Shown: positions 22,753-30,700 of the stretch, piece by piece
Layout of the letters: each line of letters begins with the position of its first letter
Position numbering within the stretch: position 1 is the first letter of the stretch
From: Sphaerolaimus hirsutus
Taxonomy: Eukaryota > Nematoda > Chromadorea > Monhysterida > Sphaerolaimidae
DNA: 64,000 nt
Direction: 5' to 3'
NCBI GenBank assembly: GCA_964036195.1
Contig: OZ038450.1
Location: 27,778,794-27,842,793, forward strand
Made by a program: the position numbers and the translations under genes
The notes under the pieces: model-generated
The model's input: only the letters and a program-made list of their open reading frames with translations
What the model was told of the DNA's origin: nothing
Databases searched by the model: none

Positions 22753-23849
22753 TGTAAAATAATACGGAACTTGTTGAAGTGACTTGTGAACCAGCTCCTA
22801 TTCCTAACCGAGGAAGAGGACGAATGTGAACAAGTGTAAGTTGACGTGAAGCGTCGTCTCTAGTTGACGTTCCGTTATTTTATCAAATGTGATTAGTTGA
22901 GTTGAAGTGAATTGACGTGAGTTAGTGTGAAGCAAATTTAGATTGTTTACCAAAGGTTTTGACGAACGTTTTTATTTAGGCGATTAAATACAAAGAATTA
23001 AATGTAAATAAAATATATATAAAAATATACGTAAACAAAGGAATTAATTTACAACTAAATTAATTACTTAAATAAAACGTAAAAGAAGCTCTAATTACCG
23101 GAGAAATAAGGCAATTTAAAGAAGGCACTTAATTACGACAAAAGGCGAGAATTAAGTGGCGCGGTTGTGAATAAAGCACCTCAAACAGCGCTGGTGTGAA
23201 ATAAAGCACTGAGGTGACTTAAAGCACCAAGCGTTAAACTTAGCACCAAAAACAAGCGACTTAATAAGGTGACTACGGCGCTTATTTAGATCCTAGGAAG
23301 AGATTCGTGTGAAGTTGACGAGGTTGCAAACACTGCCGATTTTAGCTGTGAAATCGGCTTTTAAGGGCCAGACCGATGGCGATTGGTTTGGCGCCAATTG
23401 GTCGGCTCTAATCTCCGATTTTTACCCAACATTTCCAATTGTGAAAGTTCAATCCTTGCCCGCTCGCTTCTCCGATGAAAAGCGAGCTAAACTGACAAGA
23501 TAGTGAAAATGTGAGACAAGCCAGACAGCATTTGAAATGGCGCGCGGGCCCGGCCCCCCACTCGGGGCGGGCCCGCCGCTTAACATAAACATGACGGCGT
23601 ATTTGCGTGCTGCTTGTCAAGGAAATGTGGCGGAATGTGAGCAATGACTAAGATCTAAATATGTGAGCGATGTGAAGCGCACGTTGTAAACAACATCGCT
23701 TGAGATATTAAATGGTGAATGTGAAGATGTTAAAATGGGAATGTAAATATGAATGAAATCTTGACAAGTTGAATTAATTGAATATAAAAGAGAACATAAG
23801 AAAGTTAACTTAAATATTATAGGTTTTTACATTTTACGATAATGTTACA
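22753..23849 (-). repeat. 3' LTR of the BEL/Pao element
   Basis: On the plus strand it starts TGTAAAATAATACGG and ends CGATAATGTTACA, giving TG...CA ends in both directions. It contains a GC-rich hairpin at 23544-23577 and about fifteen TGTGA words. On the element's sense strand a short purine-rich stretch (TTTCGGGAGTG) lies just before it, a weak polypurine tract. Confidence 0.93.
23544..23577. promoter_or_regulatory. GC-rich LTR hairpin (left copy)
   Basis: GCGGGCCCGGCCCC and GGGGCGGGCCCGC pair with a single bulge around a loop of about six bases (CCACTC), in an otherwise AT-rich LTR. The identical hairpin occurs in the other LTR at 34724-34757. An RNA function is inferred from its strength and conservation in both copies only. 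Confidence 0.55.
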
Positions 23850-23934
23850 CACTCCCGAAACTAGAATAAAAATTAAATTTAATTTAATTTTATCTCAGCC
23901 AATCTCGGCAAATTGATGTGAAACAAAATCAAAA

Positions 23935-26900
23935 TCAAACGCCTGTGATACTTTCATCACTCCTGTGGTAGCAGATCGTCGGCGTCTTCGACGCCGGCAT
24001 TTTCCCGGCCCTCCTCATGATGCTCGTCCATGGGTTCGACGGCATCCTCCTCAGCCTGGCTGCCTTCCCCGTGTCCGGGCGCCTGGTCTTCTGGGGCTCC
24101 CGCTGGTCGTCCCGGCCAGTTGGGGAGCTTCTCAGATTCCTCGGCGAGCCTCTCGAAGGCTTGTCGGAGCGCGTCGGTCTCGTCGACGATCGTCTTCGAC
24201 GGCTCGGTGGGCTGCCATTGTTCCGATGCTGCAAGCGGTTGGCTTGATAGCAAGGGGACATGGGAGGTTGTGAATGAGGTCGTACACTGTGAAGTGATTG
24301 AGTTGAATTGGTCAAATGGTACGGTGGGGGATCTAGTTCTTGATCGTGACTTTCTTCCATCTCTCCGAGCTCTATGTCGGACTGTGAAGGTGTTTGTTTG
24401 AGGAAGGTCACAGATCTTTTTAGATCGTTTAACTTTTGATTTGACCAGTTTTTGATTGATGTTATTGAATTTGTGAAAAGTTTGGGGTATAAAGGAAAAT
24501 GTTTTGTGTGACAATTTCTGCTCACCTGGGAGCCCTGCGACTCCAGCGAATCTCTTGAGTCGCTTTTGCAAGGGCTCGCGGTCAGGGATCGCGTCTTCCA
24601 TTGTGACTTCCGTTGTGACAGGCTCGGTGACTGTGAGTCTGGCGTTTGGTGACGAGCTCTGCGGTTGTGACTCGCAGGAGGGTGCAGGTTTTGTGACCCG
24701 GCGCGCCCCCGTCTCCATTTCGATTTCTTCGGCGCGTTCGGTACTATAACCGATCGGGGGATCCGATCTAGGCTGTACCGTGCGTCCTGAAAGCCGTTTG
24801 AATGGAGAAACTCGTTTGAGGGGTGTGACAAACTTTGAAGGTAACTGTGACAAACTTGACGATTGTGACGATTGTGTGACGATTTGGTTTGACAAAGCGG
24901 GTTTGTTGAAACCGCTTGCCGGCTTCTTCTGGCGGTTACGTCGCCGTCGCTTACCGATTTTTCCTTGTTGAACGGGCGGGGCTCCCATTTGTTTGGGTTT
25001 CTGTCCTTTCTTCGGAAAAAGCCCTTGATGTCTGGCAGCATACCCCTGCCGGTTACGAGCCGCCACTGCATGTAAACATAACCAATATACCCAATACAAG
25101 CAATTGTGAGAATAATGAGTATAATGTTCACAGCTGTTTGAAGTGGCCCAGTAAGTAACGTATCTAATGCTGACGCACCACCTGTGACACTACCGTGAAT
25201 GATGTGACCCAATTCTTTTCCTACACCTTCAAAATATGCACCAACCCCTTGGCCAATGCCCGCAATGTATGCTTGCACTGCTTTAGGATCGTTGGATTTT
25301 GTTGCAATATAATCGACTGAACGTGTGACTTGTTGTTCGAGTCGTTGCAAATTTTGAAAGTGATGATGTGCAGCCATGATACTGAATGCAATGTCAGTCA
25401 TGCTTACACCTGGTGACCCGGAAACATTTAGTGTGAATGGTTTCCACGAGCCAGCCCAAATTAATTCGATTGGGAGTTTTGTGACGTGCAAATTCGTTGG
25501 TCCGTTTTCGTTGGCCCATGAATTATCATTTAATTGATAATATTTGTGATCTTTCATGAGACAATGATCTATTGGTGAATGTGTGATCAGATCATTGGTG
25601 CCAGGAGCTACGAACATAATATGTGGGTGATTTGTGACTTTGACCGGCAGAAATTTATAACATGTATTGTTATATTCATGTTGAAAATAAATAATTTCTG
25701 CTGTGACTGGTTTACAATCCCAGAACATTAATATATCTCCATGCCATTCAGCATAGAGATTTTGACGTCCTAGCAATGCTCGCAAGCCAAGTGTGGGATT
25801 GAATGTGACAATTGCATGAATTATATCTAGTTGGGTCTGACGGATGTGACATAATTGTTGCCAGATAGATCCAAATTGTTTTTGTTCTAGATGTGCAATT
25901 TTGTCAACTTCGTATTGTTGACGGGCTGTGAGCAAGTGAAATACACCAACATCAAGATTTGGTGCGAGTTTGAAATGAAGAGGAGCTTTTTCGGTTGGAG
26001 GTTTTTTCAATTTCTTAAGTTGATATCGAAGAAATTGAATGAATGCCGAGCCCTGGTCAATATATTTTGCGTCTTTTGGCACGCATTCTGCATTATTTGG
26101 GAATTGTTGTGATCTCCATGTGACAGAAAATGCAGCTTGCAATTTTTCCACTATGTAATGATTTTGTGAATATTGCGCATCGAATTGACCAATCTCTTGG
26201 AATGCACACTGCTTGTTAAAGGCAGTAGCATTCCATAAAGAGACGCCATTGTCGCTGTCATAACAATAGCCGGCTTGTGGGTTGCAATGTGACAAATCTT
26301 GAATTTCGGAAACTATTTTCTTTCCGTCAAGACTTGCGACCACACCTTCCTCTATGTGAAAGTTCATTACTGTGTTACTCATGTTGTGACAAAAGTAACA
26401 ATAATCGATGTGAAGTGATTTGTTAGTGCTCCACAATGCATGACCGATTTTTATTAAGGATTCGCCTTTCCAAGTTTTATTTTGGTAGGCGATCATGCAA
26501 TCGTAGGTTGTGACTCTGTGATTTTTAATGATTTCTGGTGGCAGCATAGCTTTTCCGCCCACCAGGCTCATATACGTGACTATAGTATGCTCTTGTTGAA
26601 AGCATCTATAAATTGGTGTCGTTTGCGGCTGAACACGCAACGTCCATATGGATACCACAATATCCTCTATGGCCGTAACTTGAGGAAAGTGACATGTTAC
26701 TTTTTCCGGAAGTTGAATTGCGTGACCAGTGCGTGTTTTATGGCACAGATTGAAAGTTTTGTGATATTGATCTGTCCATGTGAGTGCGTTGGCTAATTTT
26801 GATTGTATTAGCAACGAAAGTGCCATCAAATGCGACACGTTTCCCCAGAACGAATATGTGCCAGTGTAGCGACATGTTCGACGTGGGTTTGCGCGTCTTG

Positions 26901-27684
26901 CATCTTGCTGTGAAGATTGTGATTGTTGATGTGATTGATCTGTTTGTGAATCATCCCCCTTATCAGGTGAAGGTTGTGAATTATCATCATCTTTTACCTC
27001 AGTGTCGAGTTGATATTCAACACCGTCCTCTGTGTCGATTTCAAGAGGTACTAGGTTAGATGGAGATCTACGTGTGCGACGACCGTTACTTGACAATACT
27101 GTGACTGCACGTATTTTGCCATCGCTTGACACGTGTATTTCGTGAACGCGGCCCATTTGCCACATGCCGCGTGGTTGTTTATCATCTGTGATTAACACCA
27201 CTTGGCCACGTTTGGGAGCTTCGTTGATTGTGCCTCTTTTCAAGCGTTGATTTTTAGCTCGATCTTTGAGTAGGTCAATGTATTGACGTGACCACTCATA
27301 CCAAAGCACTTCCCGATTGTGACGAATTTGGTCCCAAAGTAATGTGATGTCATCTCTGTCCTTTTCAGGCACAGAATTGAGTGCAATTTCGTCGATGCAG
27401 TTGACGTCATTGACACGTGGGGGTGTGATTGTGTAGGTTTTTTCAATTTGTGAGGGTGTGAGGTTGAAAGATCCATCCGTCATTCTTTCCCATTCCTCTT
27501 TTGGAATTTTTCGCATGGGTTCAATCGTGGTGGAATCGAGTTCCAACTCACGTTTTTCATCCATGTAACATGGTGGTGGGGTGCCCCAAAGAAAATGTAT
27601 TGGGCGCAGTATCGCTGCACCAATGTCTGTGTTTGACAAGTATGACAATGGTCGCGTATTGACGGAGAATTCGACGTCAAGCAT
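23935..27684 (-). CDS. Integrase C-terminal part fused in frame to an envelope-like glycoprotein
   Basis: This continues the gag-pol frame beyond the single TAG at 27703. Residues 1-215 complete the integrase (NTRPLSYL near 9; an SH3-like DUF5641 region with RGMWQMGRV near 172). After an acidic/Gln-rich linker, a hydrophobic segment at about 279-303 (SHLMALSLLIQSKLANAL) looks like a signal peptide. A cysteine-rich ectodomain with NxT/NxS sites follows. Before the membrane comes a Gly-rich stretch (IGQGVGAYFEGVGKELGHII near 810-829), then a membrane span at about 851-872. The tail of about 375 residues is Ser/Arg-rich and carries DPPPYH at 1118-1123, a PPxY late-domain motif. The arrangement is that of an LTR-element envelope. 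Its viral source is not established. The Gly-rich stem before the membrane makes a class III fusion protein of the kind some Pao elements took from chuviruses one hypothesis. Confidence 0.85.
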   Translation of the reverse strand: MLDVEFSVNTRPLSYLSNTDIGAAILRPIHFLWGTPPPCYMDEKRELELDSTTIEPMRKIPKEEWERMTDGSFNLTPSQIEKTYTITPPRVNDVNCIDEIALNSVPEKDRDDITLLWDQIRHNREVLWYEWSRQYIDLLKDRAKNQRLKRGTINEAPKRGQVVLITDDKQPRGMWQMGRVHEIHVSSDGKIRAVTVLSSNGRRTRRSPSNLVPLEIDTEDGVEYQLDTEVKDDDNSQPSPDKGDDSQTDQSHQQSQSSQQDARRANPRRTCRYTGTYSFWGNVSHLMALSLLIQSKLANALTWTDQYHKTFNLCHKTRTGHAIQLPEKVTCHFPQVTAIEDIVVSIWTLRVQPQTTPIYRCFQQEHTIVTYMSLVGGKAMLPPEIIKNHRVTTYDCMIAYQNKTWKGESLIKIGHALWSTNKSLHIDYCYFCHNMSNTVMNFHIEEGVVASLDGKKIVSEIQDLSHCNPQAGYCYDSDNGVSLWNATAFNKQCAFQEIGQFDAQYSQNHYIVEKLQAAFSVTWRSQQFPNNAECVPKDAKYIDQGSAFIQFLRYQLKKLKKPPTEKAPLHFKLAPNLDVGVFHLLTARQQYEVDKIAHLEQKQFGSIWQQLCHIRQTQLDIIHAIVTFNPTLGLRALLGRQNLYAEWHGDILMFWDCKPVTAEIIYFQHEYNNTCYKFLPVKVTNHPHIMFVAPGTNDLITHSPIDHCLMKDHKYYQLNDNSWANENGPTNLHVTKLPIELIWAGSWKPFTLNVSGSPGVSMTDIAFSIMAAHHHFQNLQRLEQQVTRSVDYIATKSNDPKAVQAYIAGIGQGVGAYFEGVGKELGHIIHGSVTGGASALDTLLTGPLQTAVNIILIILTIACIGYIGYVYMQWRLVTGRGMLPDIKGFFRRKDRNPNKWEPRPFNKEKSVSDGDVTARRSRQAVSTNPLCQTKSSHNRHNRQVCHSYLQSLSHPSNEFLHSNGFQDARYSLDRIPRSVIVPNAPKKSKWRRGRAGSQNLHPPASHNRRARHQTPDSQSPSLSQRKSQWKTRSLTASPCKSDSRDSLESQGSQVSRNCHTKHFPLYPKLFTNSITSIKNWSNQKLNDLKRSVTFLKQTPSQSDIELGEMEESHDQELDPPPYHLTNSTQSLHSVRPHSQPPMSPCYQANRLQHRNNGSPPSRRRRSSTRPTRSDKPSRGSPRNLRSSPTGRDDQREPQKTRRPDTGKAARLRRMPSNPWTSIMRRAGKMPASKTPTICYHRSDESITGV
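23957..25099 (-). CDS. Overlapping ORF in the env tail, Rev/Tat-like basic motif
   Basis: 380 codons are open in a second frame, covering the end of the env membrane span and the whole tail. The open frame begins at a TTG, with the first ATG near residue 38. A good acceptor (TTATGTTTACATGCAG) at 25066 would enter the frame 11 codons in, so a spliced message is likely. Residues 47-59 are GKIGKRRRRNRQK, an arginine-rich motif like those of retroviral RNA-binding regulators. The C-terminal third is acidic (DAVEPMDEHHEEG) after a helical ETDALRQAFERLAEE segment. Its codons have mostly G or C in the third position at 23960-24190, a coding-like bias absent from the env frame there. Function is inferred only. 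Translational frameshifting from env to give an alternative tail is another possibility. Confidence 0.6.
   Translation of the reverse strand: MYWVYWLCLHAVAARNRQGYAARHQGLFPKKGQKPKQMGAPPVQQGKIGKRRRRNRQKKPASGFNKPALSNQIVTQSSQSSSLSQLPSKFVTPLKRVSPFKRLSGRTVQPRSDPPIGYSTERAEEIEMETGARRVTKPAPSCESQPQSSSPNARLTVTEPVTTEVTMEDAIPDREPLQKRLKRFAGVAGLPGEQKLSHKTFSFIPQTFHKFNNINQKLVKSKVKRSKKICDLPQTNTFTVRHRARRDGRKSRSRTRSPTVPFDQFNSITSQCTTSFTTSHVPLLSSQPLAASEQWQPTEPSKTIVDETDALRQAFERLAEESEKLPNWPGRPAGAPEDQAPGHGEGSQAEEDAVEPMDEHHEEGRENAGVEDADDLLPQE
26778..26850 (-). other. Predicted signal peptide of the env-like protein
   Basis: A hydrophobic stretch of about 20 residues (HLMALSLLI...LANALTW) follows a basic cluster (RRANPRRTCR). 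In the polyprotein frame it would be internal. A spliced env mRNA starting at the methionine inside or before this segment would make it N-terminal. Confidence 0.5.
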
Positions 27685-27702
27685 GACTGTGAGAAATTCA
27701 TG

Positions 27703-27705
27703 CTA
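27703..27705 (-). other. In-frame amber stop within integrase
   Basis: TAG separates GRRCLT from HEFLTV, with the same frame on both sides and no other lesion nearby. It is either a single inactivating point mutation or a read-through site. Because env follows in the same frame, a stop here would also limit unspliced expression of env. Confidence 0.9.
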
Positions 27706-30700
27706 TGTGAGACAACGTCGTCCGCATGCTTTTTTGAGCAAGCGTTTGACTAAACCGACCATGCGTTCGTACACGCTGCCCTGCCAAGGACTATTGGCTG
27801 TGATAAAATGCGATTTTACGTCCGGTAGCATTTTGACGCAATTTTTGAATGCTGGGGCATTGTCGGACCAAATTGTGTCCGGCATGCCTCGACGTGAAAT
27901 AAAACGATTTAGAGCCATAATTGTGTCGGCTGTCGAGACACTATTAGTTGACTCTAAATGGATGGCGCGTGTACTGAAGCATGTTAGCAACAAAATGTGT
28001 TGATTGTGACGGGTTCCGTTCTGTGAATAAACTAACGGTCCCATATAATCAATGCCAATATGTTGAAATGGCTTGATTTGTGATTGAGTTCGAGTGACAG
28101 GTAATGTGTGAAAATCGGGTAATGTGAATGGACCTCCTTCCGCTTTGCGACATGTGACACATTTTCGCAAAATTTTTGCAACTACCTGCTTGGCGCTTGA
28201 CAACCAGCAGTGTTCGCGTAAATCTGCTAAAGTGTGAAGCATGCCACTGTGACCAGCAAGCTCATGAAAATGAGTAACCACTAGCGTTGTTAACCACCCG
28301 GTCTTTGGCAGGTAGTAAAACAACGAAGGGTTTCTGTGTTCTTTGTGAGATACACGCGTGACACAATATAATAAATTATTCCACGCGTCCCATTTGAGCA
28401 TGTGGTGTTTGCCAAGTTGCGCTTGTGAAATGCAACTGGCACATTCCTCTGCCTGTGAAATGCGCAATACATGTCTAAATGCTTCGTTTAAATCAGCTTG
28501 TGTGATGGGTTTTGATAAATATTCGCTTTCGCGCTTTGCAGCCTTGTGCATGGAGCGATTTAGCCAATATGTTTTGACACGAAGCAGGTATACGACAGTA
28601 CGCAACAATTTTGACAGTGTTGAAAATCGTCGAATGTCGATTTCGAATGGATTTGAAGGGATGTGACGTTGTCGACTTTCGACAAACGGATTTTGAGGAG
28701 TGACATTTTGTGACAAATTGGGGTCCAAGTTGACAGGTACTTGCTGTGCAAGAGCATTAGCTGGTTGTGAATCAGGCTGTGAAACGGGCTGTGAAGTTAC
28801 TGCTCCAGCGTATAAAGGTCGACTGATGTGAATGTCGCCTTTCGCAAGTTCTTCAGTGACAGGTTGCGCTTGATATTGCGAAATGTCAAGCATGGTTGAT
28901 GTGAGAGGTTCAGCTAAAAATGTGGGTCCGGTGAACCACATTGTTTCGATCATTAGTTGATCAAAAGTACAACCCCGCGACGCGATGTCGGCTGGGTTGT
29001 CTTTTGTAGCAACCTTGCAAATTTGAATGCAATGTTTTGACATTAGTGAATGGATTTTTGTGACCCGATTGTTGACAAAAGTAGCCAGCGGCTTTGCTGT
29101 ATACAGCCAGCCGATGACAACTGTACTATCGGTCCAGAGGAAATTACTGTGAATTTTCCATCCACCCAGCTCAACGAGTTCATGATGTAAATAATTGATG
29201 AGCTGTGCACCAATTGTGACACCTAGCAATTCCAAGCGTGTGATTGTGAGGGGTTGACCTTGTTTTGACGGAAGTGGGGCTAGTTTTGTGCGAGCTGTGA
29301 GAAAACCACTAAAATATCGGTCATCTTCATAACCGTATTCGTCGGGTGAAATCGCTTTTTGACGCAAATAAGCGCAAATGGCGTATCCATCTTTTGAGGC
29401 ATCGCAAAACACATGTAATTCTAATGGTCGTGTGACGGCTTTGACATCGATGCCAAAAGAATGAAATGAGCGCGGGAATTTGATTTGACTTATGGACGAG
29501 AGATGTCGTTTCAAATCGTCCAGTAAGTCATCCGCCTCTGGGTCTTCGATGAGTTCATCCCAGGTTGTGATATTGCACCTTTGAATTATTTGTGACACGC
29601 GAAATTTCAACCGAAATAACGCGGGTGCTGTGACGCCAATAGGATCGTACGTTGAAGCCAGCAATTTGTTTAAATTGCGGCGTGTGGCTGTGACAATGAG
29701 CGTGAAATCCTTTTTGGGAGCTGGCACTGCAATGGTGTCTTCAATGTGATCGTAAACAAGACCCATTACTTTGATGTATTGTGACTTTTTCGGGTTGAGG
29801 TCATCGGGTTTGATTTTTTCCGAGATCATAGGCGAATTTGTCATCCATTCGCGCATGTTGAAATTTGCTCTGGCAAAAACAGCTTTAATTAAACGATAGA
29901 GTTGTATTGCATATTTGTCATCATCTACGCTGATAACTAAATTATCAACGTAAATGCTGTTGAGCAACAGCTCCAGTTTCATTCGTTCATTGGTTTCAGC
30001 GGGATGCATGTGAGCTAATTCCTCTTCTAGGTGATATTTGATGACAGTTGACAAAATGGATGGACTGCATGTGAGGCCAAACAGCACCCTTGTGAATTGC
30101 ATCATTTGAATATTGTCTTCATGTGACGGAATGGTGTCATCACGCAGCCAGTAAAATTTTGTGAAAGCGCGTGATTTTGGGTGAAGAGCAATTTGTAAAA
30201 ATGCTTTTTCAATATCTGCTAATAACACCACTTTTCCGGCTCTGAAGCGAAGCATTAATCCGAGCGCCAGGGGTGTGAGAACTGGGCCTCGAAATAAGCA
30301 ATTATTGAGACTTGGCTTGCCTGCAGAACCATCATACACTATTCGACATGTTGTCGATCTGCCAGGTGTGAGGACAGGTTGGTGAGGTAAGATGTGTTCT
30401 TGCAAACCATCTTGTGAACCATAGACGGGTTCTATGACCCCCTTGTGAAGTTGATCTGAGATGACTTTCGCGTATGTAGCGAATAAATCGGGATCTTTTC
30501 GAAACCGTTTCAACAGTGACAGAAAGCGACGAAATGCTTCTGCATTGTTAGTTGGCAATTCTTGAATGGTTGATTTGAATGGCCAATCCACGCTATAGCG
30601 ACCAGTTTCTGGATCAAGAGTAATTGATTCCAGAATTAACTGTTCAGCTATGTCGTCATCATGTGATAAGGGATCATCTGTGATACCTATTGACTCGAGA

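Noticed and set aside
23957..24749. Open frames on the + strand opposite the env tail
   Set aside because: They are GC-rich antisense shadows with no domain or expected promoter. The minus-strand overlapping ORF explains the lack of stops better.
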